Source of the DNA: JBCBJZ01 sp038522635 | GTDB lineage: Bacteria > Pseudomonadota > Alphaproteobacteria > Rhizobiales > Hyphomicrobiaceae | NCBI GenBank assembly: GCA_038522635.1 | Contig: JBCBJZ010000024.1 | Span: 1-30,288 of the forward strand | Length of the DNA: 30,288 bases | Direction: 5' to 3' | Shown: positions 23,215 through 30,288 of the stretch, piece after piece | Position numbering within the stretch: the stretch's first letter is position 1 | Layout of the letters: every line of letters starts with the position of its first letter | Notes under the pieces: model-generated | Told to the model about the DNA's origin: nothing | The model's input: the letters and a program-made list of their open reading frames with translations, nothing else | Database searches by the model: none | Translations under genes and position numbers: made by a program

Positions 23215-24240
23215 ATGAAAGTGTTCCACAAAACGGCGCTGACAGCTGCCGTTGCCGTGGCAGGTATTGCCGTTGCCGGCTCTGCCTTCGCACGCGACAA
23301 AATCAGCATCGTCGGCTCTTCGACGGTCTTCCCCTACACGCAGGCTGTTGCCGAAGAGTTCGCCAAAAAAGGCGGCAAGGCGCCGACCGTTGAGTCGACC
23401 GGCACCGGCGGCGGCATGAAAATCTTCTGCAAAGGCGTGGGCGCAGCTCACCCCGACATCACGGGTGCTTCGCGCGCCATGAAGAAGTCGGAGTATGACC
23501 TCTGCCAGAAGAACGGCGTCAAGAACATCACCGAAGTGCTCGTCGGTTACGACGGCCTGTCGGTTGCAAATTCACGTAAGGGCAAAGCCTTCTCCGTGAC
23601 CAAAGAGCAGCTCTACAAAGCGCTTGCTTCTGAAGTCTACATGGATGGCAAGTTCGTCGCGAACCCCTTCAAAATGTGGAGCGACATCGACAAGTCGCTG
23701 CCGAACCAGAAAATCCTGGTTTACGGACCGCCCCCGACCTCGGGCACGCGCGACGCTTTCGTCGAGCTCGTCTTCCACAAAGTCTGCAAGAAGATGGGTC
23801 TGAAGAAAAAAGGCGACGCTGGCTACAAGGCGAAGTGCACCGCCATGCGCACCGATGGCCCGTTCATCGAAGCTGGCGAAAACGACAACCTGATCGTGCA
23901 GCGCCTCGGTGCTGACCCGGTTGCTCTGGGCATCTTCGGCTACTCGTTCCTGTTCGAAAACTCGGACAAGCTGCAAGCCATCAAAGTCGGTGGTGTGGCT
24001 CCTTCGGCAGACACGATCGCTGACGGTTCTTACGGCATCTCGCGCCCGCTGTTCTTCTACATCAAGAACGCGCACCGCAAGGTCATTCCCGGCATGGACA
24101 AGTTCATCCAGGAATACGTGTCGAAAGGCATGCCGAAGAGCGGCTACCTGATCGACCGTGGCCTGGTGCCGCTGGCTGGCGACAAGCTGAAAGAAGTGCA
24201 GAAAGCTGCACTGAACGCAGAAAACAACGTCAAGAAGTAA
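23215..24240 (+). CDS. pstS: Phosphate ABC transporter substrate-binding protein PstS
   Basis: PstS captures phosphate in the periplasm and delivers it to PstCA. The 341-residue precursor has a signal peptide (basic MKVFHK, then a hydrophobic core to about 25, probable cleavage after AFA at 26). Phosphate-contacting motifs are visible: IVGSSTVFPYTQ at the mature N-terminus, GTGGGMKIFC, TGASRAMKKSE, and PPPTSGTRDAFVELV. The start ATG 23215 is preceded by GGGAG. Codon use differs from neighbours, with many AAA/AAG, TTC and GCT codons and lower GC, consistent with high expression rather than transfer. Four cysteines in the mature part (e.g. IFCKG, DLCQKN, KVCKKM, KAKCTAM) could form two disulphides. 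The gene is followed by a strong hairpin. Confidence 0.96.
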   Translation: MKVFHKTALTAAVAVAGIAVAGSAFARDKISIVGSSTVFPYTQAVAEEFAKKGGKAPTVESTGTGGGMKIFCKGVGAAHPDITGASRAMKKSEYDLCQKNGVKNITEVLVGYDGLSVANSRKGKAFSVTKEQLYKALASEVYMDGKFVANPFKMWSDIDKSLPNQKILVYGPPPTSGTRDAFVELVFHKVCKKMGLKKKGDAGYKAKCTAMRTDGPFIEAGENDNLIVQRLGADPVALGIFGYSFLFENSDKLQAIKVGGVAPSADTIADGSYGISRPLFFYIKNAHRKVIPGMDKFIQEYVSKGMPKSGYLIDRGLVPLAGDKLKEVQKAALNAENNVKK

Positions 24241-24251
24241 GTCTTGACGGA

Positions 24252-24282
24252 GGGCGGGCCGAGAGATTGGCCCGCCCTTTTT
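24252..24282 (+). terminator. Hairpin plus T-run between pstS and pstC (partial terminator)
   Basis: A perfect 9-bp GC-rich stem GGGCGGGCC (24252-24260) / GGCCCGCCC (24269-24277), with an 8-base loop, is followed directly by TTTTT. It starts 11 bases after the pstS stop and ends 44 bases before pstC. It should cut expression of the downstream permease genes relative to pstS, and it protects the pstS mRNA 3' end. Confidence 0.88.
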
Positions 24283-24326
24283 CGTTCGGGCCCTTCGGAC
24301 CCATCCTCACGCTCTACGGCTAGGTC

Positions 24327-25700
24327 ATGGTTGGTTATCTGCTGCTCGCGCTTCTGGTGATGATGCTGATCGCCTATTCGGTCGGCGCTTCGGCGGCCAA
24401 TAAATTCCGGCAGACCACGGGCACACATGTGCACTCGCTTTCCGGCTACCACGGGTGGTATGTCGCGGCGGCGACCGGCCTCCCGGCTTTGTTTTTTCTG
24501 ATCGTTTGGTTGCTTTTCCAAAATACGGTTATTGACGCGCTTTTGTTGCGCAGTTTGCCTGAAACAACGCTCAGCGACACGACCAACATCGAACTTCTGA
24601 TCGCGGAAATTAAATCGGTCGCGGCCGGGAATATCTTCGGCGAGCCGACTGATGTCGTGCGCCAGGCAGCTGCCCGTTACAACGCGTGGCAGAGTCTCGC
24701 GGCATGGTCGCTCGTCGTATTGGTGCTGGCGGTGGCGCTCATCGGGCTTTTGATGGCGCGCGCGCGTCTTGCACCGCAGTTTCGTGCACGCAACAGCGTT
24801 GAACAGATCATGACCGGTCTGATGATCGGTTGCTCGCTCGTCGCGATCTTCACCACGGTCGGCATCGTCGGCTCGCTGCTGTTTGAAACGCTCCTCTTCT
24901 TCGAGAAGGTTTCCGTCACCGAGTTCTTCACCGGGCTGAACTGGGAACCGCAGATCCCGATCCGCGAGGGCCAGATCACGGCTGGCGGCGCGTTCGGTGC
25001 GATCCCAGTGTTCGTGGGCACCATCGTCATCGCGGTGATTGCGATGGTGGTCGCCGTACCGATCGGCTTGTTCGCTGCGATCTATCTGTCTGAATACGCG
25101 TCGCCTTCGTTCCGGACGGTGGTTAAGCCGGTCCTCGAAGTGCTCGCCGGCATCCCCACCATCGTCTACGGCTTCTTCGCGGTGCTGACAGTCGCACCGG
25201 CGCTGCGTCAGTTCGGCGTTGCAATCGGGTTTGACATCGCGCCCAACAGCGCGCTCGCAGCCGGCGGTGTGATGGGCATCATGCTCATACCTTTCATTTC
25301 ATCGTTGTCGGATGACGCGCTATCGGCGGTGCCACAGTCGTTGCGCGATGGTTCATACGGCCTGGGGGCCACGCACGGGGAAACGATCACCCGCGTGCTC
25401 CTTCCCGCAGCGCTTCCCGGGATCATGGGCGGGATCCTGCTGGCCGCAAGCCGCGCCATCGGGGAGACGATGATCGTGGTGATGGCAGCTGGCATCATCG
25501 CGAAGCTGACGGCGAACCCGTTTGAGCCTGTGACCACCGTGACCGTGCAAATCGTGACGCTGCTGATTGGCGATGTGGAGTTCGATAACCCGAAGACGCT
25601 GGCGGCGTTTGCGCTCGGGTTCGTGCTCTTTATTTGTACGCTCATCTTGAACATCATCGCGCTGCGCATCGTGCAGAAATATCGCGAGCAATACGACTAA
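24327..25700 (+). CDS. pstC: Phosphate ABC transporter permease PstC
   Basis: The 457-residue inner-membrane subunit forms the phosphate channel with PstA. It is longer than the E. coli protein because of an N-terminal region (1-150) with extra helices at about 3-20, 45-65 and 125-143, typical of alphaproteobacterial PstC. The transport domain (about 225-450) contains ALAAGGVMGIMLIPFISSL. Its cytoplasmic coupling loop DGSYGLGATHGETITRVLLPAALPGI (341-366) is the EAA-type contact with PstB. The start ATG 24327 has only a weak GGCTAGG upstream, which adds to the attenuation caused by the preceding hairpin. pstA starts 17 bp downstream. Confidence 0.94.
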   Translation: MVGYLLLALLVMMLIAYSVGASAANKFRQTTGTHVHSLSGYHGWYVAAATGLPALFFLIVWLLFQNTVIDALLLRSLPETTLSDTTNIELLIAEIKSVAAGNIFGEPTDVVRQAAARYNAWQSLAAWSLVVLVLAVALIGLLMARARLAPQFRARNSVEQIMTGLMIGCSLVAIFTTVGIVGSLLFETLLFFEKVSVTEFFTGLNWEPQIPIREGQITAGGAFGAIPVFVGTIVIAVIAMVVAVPIGLFAAIYLSEYASPSFRTVVKPVLEVLAGIPTIVYGFFAVLTVAPALRQFGVAIGFDIAPNSALAAGGVMGIMLIPFISSLSDDALSAVPQSLRDGSYGLGATHGETITRVLLPAALPGIMGGILLAASRAIGETMIVVMAAGIIAKLTANPFEPVTTVTVQIVTLLIGDVEFDNPKTLAAFALGFVLFICTLILNIIALRIVQKYREQYD

Positions 25701-25717
25701 ACGAGTGAGGGCTGCCC

Positions 25718-27364
25718 GTGGCGACCACCGATCTTCCCCGCGCTGAAGCGCCCGCTGGCACGCGTGTGGACTGGCATTCCAACGCGACGAAGCGGCGCGT
25801 GAAACGGCGCAATTGGGCGAACTGGCGCTTGCAGTTCTACGGGCTGGCGTCGATCGGCGTAGCAACACTTTTGCTGTGCTTATTGTTCGGATCGTTGATC
25901 CACACGGGCTACGTTGCGTTCTTCCAGACCAAAGTTGCACTCAAGCTGGACCTCTCCAGCGATCTGATCGATCGCGAGAACCTTGCTGAATCGAATTTCC
26001 GCAAAATCACCCGCAACGCCTTCAAGGCCTATTTCCCCGACGTCACCTCGCCGCGCGACACCCGCGCGCTCATGAAGATCATGAGTTCTGGCGCCCAATA
26101 CATCGTGCGTAACCGTGTCATCGCCAACCCCGACCTGGTCGGCAAGACGGTGACGATGCAGGTGCCGCTGTCGGACCCCTACGATCAGCTCTACAAGGGC
26201 GTGATCCCGCTGAAGATCGACGGCCTCGGCCTCGACAGGATCACCAATTTCCGCCGCCTGCAGAACCGCAACGTTGTGGTGGTTGAGAACGGCAAATCGT
26301 TCGTCAAGACCGACGTCATCCTCAGCGAGAAGGAGGTGCAGGACGGCACGTTCAACGTGATCTTGAACGAGGCGTTCAAGGCGTTCTTCCCGCGTGATCG
26401 CTCGCTGGCCTACCTCGAAATCCTAGGTCCGGATGCGGTCGATACGCTGAAGGCTTACGTCGAAGCCAACCCCTCCAAGATCGGTCAGACCGTTTCGCTC
26501 AACATTCCCATCGCGCCTCTTTACGATCAGCTGCAGCGCACGGGCGAAGCGAAAATCCGCAACCCGCGTTTCAAATCCGATCAGGAGTTGGCCTGGTACG
26601 GCTCACTGAAAGAGCGCGGTCTGCTCGGTACGGTCTTCGCGTGGTCGCTCTTTACGAACCCGGACAGCCGGTTCCCGGAGCTGGCGGGTCTCGCTGGCGC
26701 GCTGGTCGGCACCTTCCTCACGTTGATGGTGTGCTTCCTGTTGAGTTTCCCGCTGGCAATCGGTGCGGCGATCTACCTTGAAGAATTCGCGCCGAAGAAC
26801 CGGGTCTCCGACATCATCGAAGTGAACATCAACAACCTGGCGGCCGTGCCTTCGGTGGTGTTCGGTCTGCTCGGTCTGGCCTTGTTTATCGGCACGTTTG
26901 GGCTACCTCGCTCGGTCCCGTTGGTGGGCGGCATGGCGCTGTCTTTGATGACGCTGCCGACCATCATCGTGGCGACACGCGCGGCGCTGAAGTCGGTGCC
27001 GCCCTCGATCCGCGAAGCCGCCCTCGGCGTCGGTGCATCGAAGCACCAGACGATCATGCATCATGTGCTACCGTTGGCGATGCCGGGTATTTTGACTGGA
27101 ACGATCATCGGGCTTGCCCAGGCGCTCGGTGAGACAGCGCCGCTGCTGCTGATCGGCATGAACGCGTTCATCCCGAGCATTCAGGACATGGGCATCACGC
27201 AACCGGCGATGGCGTTGCCAACGCAGATTTACACCTGGGCCGACAGCTCGGAACGCGGCTTCGTCAGCAAGACGTCGGCGGCGATCCTTGTGCTGCTCTG
27301 CTTCCTCATCATTATGAACATAACCGCTGTGATCCTGCGCAAGAGGTTTGAGCGAAAATGGTAG
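25718..27364 (+). CDS. pstA: Phosphate ABC transporter permease PstA with DUF3333-type N-terminal domain
   Basis: The 548-residue permease starts with GTG (25718), with GAGGG about eight bases upstream. A basic cytoplasmic tail (KRRVKRRNWANWR) leads into a first helix (about 40-68). After it comes a large soluble part (about 70-300) that matches the alphaproteobacterial DUF3333 domain and is internally repetitive: two similar units contain NAFKAYFPDVTS / EAFKAFFPRDRS and then VTMQVPLSDPYDQLYKG / VSLNIPIAPLYDQLQRT. The transport domain follows (about 325-545), with the coupling loop REAALGVGASKHQTIMHHVLPLAMPGI. The large domain is presumably periplasmic, beside PstS; its function is unknown. 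The stop overlaps the pstB start by seven bases. Confidence 0.93.
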   Translation: MATTDLPRAEAPAGTRVDWHSNATKRRVKRRNWANWRLQFYGLASIGVATLLLCLLFGSLIHTGYVAFFQTKVALKLDLSSDLIDRENLAESNFRKITRNAFKAYFPDVTSPRDTRALMKIMSSGAQYIVRNRVIANPDLVGKTVTMQVPLSDPYDQLYKGVIPLKIDGLGLDRITNFRRLQNRNVVVVENGKSFVKTDVILSEKEVQDGTFNVILNEAFKAFFPRDRSLAYLEILGPDAVDTLKAYVEANPSKIGQTVSLNIPIAPLYDQLQRTGEAKIRNPRFKSDQELAWYGSLKERGLLGTVFAWSLFTNPDSRFPELAGLAGALVGTFLTLMVCFLLSFPLAIGAAIYLEEFAPKNRVSDIIEVNINNLAAVPSVVFGLLGLALFIGTFGLPRSVPLVGGMALSLMTLPTIIVATRAALKSVPPSIREAALGVGASKHQTIMHHVLPLAMPGILTGTIIGLAQALGETAPLLLIGMNAFIPSIQDMGITQPAMALPTQIYTWADSSERGFVSKTSAAILVLLCFLIIMNITAVILRKRFERKW

Positions 27365-28293
27365 ACGACACCAAAGGTCAAGGCGTGATCGAAGCGACCA
27401 TCGATCGTGCCGATCATCCCAAGGCGAACCCCATGCAGCCGACCGACAACGCCAACCCCGCGCCGTCCGACCCACCACCGGCCGCAACACCCGTCGCAGA
27501 CGATACGACCGCGGCGGCCACCAGCACAGGCCCGGTCACGTACAAACTGACCTCGCGCGATGTGAACGTTCACTACGGCGAGAAGCGTGCGCTGTTCGAT
27601 GTTGCCCTGGACATTCCGGACAAGGCCGTGATGGCGCTGATCGGCCCATCAGGTTGTGGCAAGTCAACATACTTGCGTTGCCTCAATCGCATGAACGACG
27701 TGATCCCGATCGCCAAGGTCACCGGCGAGATCAAGCTTGAAGGTCAGGACATCTATGACCCCTCGCTTGACGTGGTGGAGTTGCGCGCGCGCGTGGGCAT
27801 GGTTTTTCAAAAGCCGAATCCCTTCCCGAAATCGATCTTCGAAAACGTCGCTTACGGTCCACGTATCCATGGCCTGACCGCCAGCAAGAGCGAGCTCGAA
27901 GAGTTGGTGGAAACGTCGCTGACGCGCGCGGGCCTCTTTAAGGAGGTTAAGGACCGGCTGCACGAACCGGGCACGGGGCTTTCAGGCGGACAGCAACAGC
28001 GGCTGTGCATCGCACGCGCGATCGCGACCAAGCCGAATATGATCTTGATGGACGAGCCCTGTTCGGCACTCGACCCGATCGCGACCGCCATCGTTGAAGA
28101 GCTGATCGATGAGCTACGTCAGCAGTACTGCATCGTGATCGTGACACACTCCATGCAGCAGGCCGCGCGCGTGTCGCAACGCACCGCGTTTTTCCATCTC
28201 GGCTACCTCGTCGAAGAGGACGAGACGGCGAAGATGTTCTCCAACCCGCAGGATAAGCGTACGCAGGATTACATCACGGGACGGTTCGGCTGA
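27358..28293 (+). CDS. pstB: Phosphate ABC transporter ATP-binding protein PstB
   Basis: The 311-residue ATPase drives PstCA. Its motifs are Walker A GPSGCGKST (96-104), the Q-loop VGMVFQKPNPFPKSIFENVAYG, the ABC signature LSGGQQQRLCIARAIA, Walker B MILMDEPCSALDPIA and the H-loop VTHSMQQ. The start ATG 27358 lies within the last codons of pstA, consistent with translational coupling. The N-terminal 58 residues are an added Pro/Ala/Thr-rich, probably disordered tail not seen in E. coli PstB. An internal ATG at 27433 would remove 25 of them and is an alternative start. After the stop there is an unusual 247-bp gap before phoU. Confidence 0.95.
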   Translation: MVDDTKGQGVIEATIDRADHPKANPMQPTDNANPAPSDPPPAATPVADDTTAAATSTGPVTYKLTSRDVNVHYGEKRALFDVALDIPDKAVMALIGPSGCGKSTYLRCLNRMNDVIPIAKVTGEIKLEGQDIYDPSLDVVELRARVGMVFQKPNPFPKSIFENVAYGPRIHGLTASKSELEELVETSLTRAGLFKEVKDRLHEPGTGLSGGQQQRLCIARAIATKPNMILMDEPCSALDPIATAIVEELIDELRQQYCIVIVTHSMQQAARVSQRTAFFHLGYLVEEDETAKMFSNPQDKRTQDYITGRFG

Positions 28294-28540
28294 CGCTCCC
28301 GTGTTCGATGCCGCGAGGGTGTTGCTACGCGGCTGAGGTTGCGGTTGGAAGGAGCGCCGAGGCGGCCGAGGCGCGGGGCATCAGTGGCGATCATAGCGGT
28401 ACTTTGGCTGAGCGACCGTTGCGCTGTTACCGCCCGTGAGCGTTCGGGTTGGCGGCGAACTTTGCAGGTCAACACGAGTTTGAGGCCGGAGCCGTGACGC
28501 GCCCCTGCCTGCCACATCATTGACCCCCAGAGGTGCCCCC

Positions 28541-29254
28541 ATGAAACCTCATACCGTTCGCTCCTACGATGATGAACTCATCCACCTCGACCGATTGATC
28601 GCGCGCATGGGTGGCCTCACAGAGGCCCACCTTGGCCAAGCGTGCGACGCACTTTTCCATCGTGATCCGCAATTGGCGACGCGCACCATGCGCGCTGATG
28701 AACTCGTCGATGCCTTGCAACGTGAGATCGAAGCTCAAGTCATCAACATCATCGCCAAGCGTCAACCGGTGGCGCTCGATCTGCGTCAGATCATGGCGGC
28801 GCTTCGCATTGCCAACGACCTTGAGCGGATCGGTGATCTCGCCAAGAACATCGCCAAGCGGGCGTACGCCGTCTCCGGTGAAATCCACCCGCAGCCGGTG
28901 ATCTCTGGGCTGCGCAACATGCTCGAGATGACGCTCGCCCAGCTCAAGGACGTCCTCGACGCCTACGCGCAACGCGATACGGCGAAGGCGCTGAAGGTCT
29001 GGCATGACGATGAGAACATCGATGCGATGTACAATTCACTGTTCCGCGAGATGCTGACCTACATGATGGAGGATCCGCGTAACATCAGTGTGTGCACGCA
29101 TCTTCTGTTTGGCGCGAAGAACCTGGAGCGCATCGGCGACCATACGACCAACGTCGCGGAAAACGTCAACTACGTGGTGACGGGCGAAATGCTCGACGAT
29201 GACCGCCCGAAGGTTGACGACACGAGCACAACGATGCTGTCGCCCGACGACTGA
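28541..29254 (+). CDS. phoU: Phosphate-transport regulator PhoU
   Basis: PhoU connects the Pst transporter to PhoR and keeps the regulon off when phosphate is plentiful. The 237-residue all-helical protein has the two expected three-helix repeats, each with its metal-binding signature: ANDLERIGDLAKNIAKRA and AKNLERIGDHTTNVAENV. The N-terminus HTVRSYDDELIHLDRLIARMGG is typical. The start ATG 28541 has AGAGGTG about eight bases upstream; an in-frame start at 28520 would add seven residues. The last 20 residues are an acidic tail (DDDRPKVDDTSTTMLSPDD). The 247-bp upstream gap probably holds a separate promoter for phoU-phoB. phoB starts 202 bp downstream. Confidence 0.95.
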   Translation: MKPHTVRSYDDELIHLDRLIARMGGLTEAHLGQACDALFHRDPQLATRTMRADELVDALQREIEAQVINIIAKRQPVALDLRQIMAALRIANDLERIGDLAKNIAKRAYAVSGEIHPQPVISGLRNMLEMTLAQLKDVLDAYAQRDTAKALKVWHDDENIDAMYNSLFREMLTYMMEDPRNISVCTHLLFGAKNLERIGDHTTNVAENVNYVVTGEMLDDDRPKVDDTSTTMLSPDD

Positions 29255-29363
29255 ACGAAGCGGGCTGTGGCAAGTGGCCAGCGCGCAGGTCGAAAACGAG
29301 CCGCCGACGCGTCCGACAGCGTGGCGTGGATGACGGGACTGACGTGCGCGAAGGGCGCTGCGC

Positions 29364-29410
29364 GGGGACAGGACAGCGAACGGGGACGACACCGGATGGG
29401 GACAGGACAG
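29364..29410. repeat. Pair of direct repeats between phoU and phoB
   Basis: GGGGACAGGACAG occurs at 29364-29376 and again at 29398-29410, with a third GGGGAC between them at 29382. The spacing (18 then 16 bases) is close to two helical turns, so a regulator site is conceivable. The repeats lie 47-93 bases upstream of phoB. Confidence 0.5.
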
Positions 29411-29456
29411 TCAACCACGGCGCGTGTGACCCGCGCCCTGAACGAAGCGAAAGACG

Positions 29457-30158
29457 ATGACAGCGAACATCCTGATCGTAGAAGACGAACCGCCGATCGC
29501 CGAGCCTCTGTTCTATAACCTCGAAGCCGAGGGTTACCGGGTGCGCCTCGCCACCACCGGCGAAGACGCGCAGGTGCTGATCGCGGAAGAGCTGCCTGAT
29601 CTCATCCTGCTGGACTGGATGTTGCCTGGCGTCTCGGGCATCGAGCTCTGCCGTCGCATCCGCTCCAAACCCGAGTGGCGGCACATCCCAGTGATCATGC
29701 TGACCGCACGGGGGGAAGAGAGCGATCGCGTGCGCGGGCTTTCGATCGGCGCCGATGACTATGTGGTCAAGCCGTTTTCGCTGCCTGAGACGCTGGCGCG
29801 GGTGAAGGCGATTTTGCGCCGGTCCGCGCCTGAGCGGGTTGCTGAAACGCTGAGCATGGGCGACATCGAGCTGGACCGCGCGGCCCATCGTGTGATGCGC
29901 GGGGCGCGTCCTGTTCGCTTAGGCCCCACGGAGTTTCGGCTGCTTGAGTTTCTGATGGAGAGCCCCGGGCGGGTGCTTTCACGGGCGCAGCTGCTCGATG
30001 GTGTGTGGGGCCGTGATGCCTATGTGGATGAGCGGACCGTCGATGTGCATATCGGGCGGTTGCGAAAATCGCTGATCCGCGGCGAAGAGGCTGATCCGAT
30101 CCGCACGGTGCGCGGCGCGGGCTACGTGTTCGGAGAGCGCAAGGTTGTAAACTCCTGA
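29457..30158 (+). CDS. phoB: Phosphate-regulon response regulator PhoB
   Basis: PhoB activates phosphate-starvation genes after phosphorylation by PhoR. The 233-residue protein has a receiver domain (about 1-120) with the acidic pair in VEDEPP, phospho-acceptor D53 in LLDWMLPG, T83 in MLTARGEE and K105 in DYVVKPFS. A winged-helix DNA-binding domain of the OmpR/PhoB class follows (about 128-230), including LGPTEFRLLEFLMESPGRVLSR and VDVHIGRLRKSL with the C-terminal RTVRGAGYVF hairpin. The start ATG 29457 has only a weak AAGCGAAAGA upstream. It is the last gene of the locus; a small hairpin CGTTGC/GCAACG (30175-30191) without a T-run follows. Confidence 0.96.
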   Translation: MTANILIVEDEPPIAEPLFYNLEAEGYRVRLATTGEDAQVLIAEELPDLILLDWMLPGVSGIELCRRIRSKPEWRHIPVIMLTARGEESDRVRGLSIGADDYVVKPFSLPETLARVKAILRRSAPERVAETLSMGDIELDRAAHRVMRGARPVRLGPTEFRLLEFLMESPGRVLSRAQLLDGVWGRDAYVDERTVDVHIGRLRKSLIRGEEADPIRTVRGAGYVFGERKVVNS

Positions 30159-30224
30159 TCGCGCGCATCGCCAACGTTGCCTGGAGCAACGGGAGCTAAC
30201 CGCCAACTGCTAACCGACTCTAGG

Positions 30225-30288
30225 TCATCGACTCATAAAGCGCATCCAAATGCGTGCGGCGGCAAGTTTGACGAGGGCGAGATAGTTG
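30225..30288 (-). mobile_element. C-terminal end of an IS5-family-type transposase (cut by window edge)
   Basis: Read on the minus strand, the last 64 bases encode NYLALVKLAAARIWMRFMSR followed by a TGA stop (30225-30227). This is the very conserved C-terminus of the DDE transposases of alphaproteobacterial IS5-family elements (from memory of the family, e.g. NYLAFVKLA-x-IRIWLR). Only 20 residues lie in the window, so whether the element is complete is not known. Its right end is presumably within the next few dozen bases toward phoB; no target-site duplication can be confirmed. Confidence 0.78.

Noticed and set aside
1..30288. tRNA, rRNA, CRISPR arrays, toxin-antitoxin pairs, restriction or phage genes
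   Set aside because: I scanned by eye for T-loop motifs, regularly spaced repeats and familiar protein motifs and saw none. A tRNAscan or covariance search could still find something small.

Overview
The window looks like chromosomal DNA from a GC-rich alphaproteobacterium, most likely in or near the Hyphomicrobiales (Rhizobiales). This is inferred from gene content: an MmcB-type DNA repair protein, a PstC with an N-terminal extension and a PstA with a DUF3333-type N-terminal domain, the order phoR-pstSCAB-phoU-phoB, a stand-alone lipid-A N-terminal domain protein, and EgtB/EgtD. I could not search databases, so the genus is open. No rRNA, tRNA, CRISPR array, prophage or complete mobile element is visible.

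Left part (1-7474): all genes are on the minus strand. They are the N-terminus of a membrane sensor protein cut by the window edge, an ATP-grasp protein, a small lipid-A N-terminal domain membrane protein, trmD, a PAS-GGDEF-EAL protein with a broken GGDEF motif (GVDEF) and an intact EAL domain, and a three-gene unit (2-hydroxyacid dehydrogenase, small SCP2-like protein, alpha/beta hydrolase). Facing away from that unit are a PYROXD2-like FAD oxidoreductase and arfB (7670-9811, plus strand).

Middle part (9812-21375): an unrecognised four-helix membrane protein, mmcB, the ergothioneine pair egtB-egtD, a Lon-family AAA protease followed by a Usp-like protein, a TadE/TadG-like protein and ppk2. 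The intergenic spaces here carry two families of palindromic repeats. One has two near-identical 65-66 bp copies. The other is about 104 bp, with two good inverted copies and one decayed copy. A separate 87-nt inverted repeat lies upstream of the Lon-family gene.

Right part (21718-30158): a complete phosphate-starvation locus, with PhoR and PhoB forming the two-component system, PstSCAB the high-affinity phosphate ABC importer and PhoU the coupling regulator. A strong hairpin plus T-run between pstS and pstC probably makes pstS the most expressed gene. ppk2 lies divergently next to phoR, putting polyphosphate metabolism beside phosphate uptake. The window ends in the C-terminal 20 residues of an IS5-family-type transposase.

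I found no clearly new multi-gene defence or metabolic system. The items most worth checking are the palindromic repeat families, the hairpin cluster at 15726-15938, the unknown membrane protein, the GVDEF/EAL protein and the structured pstS leader.
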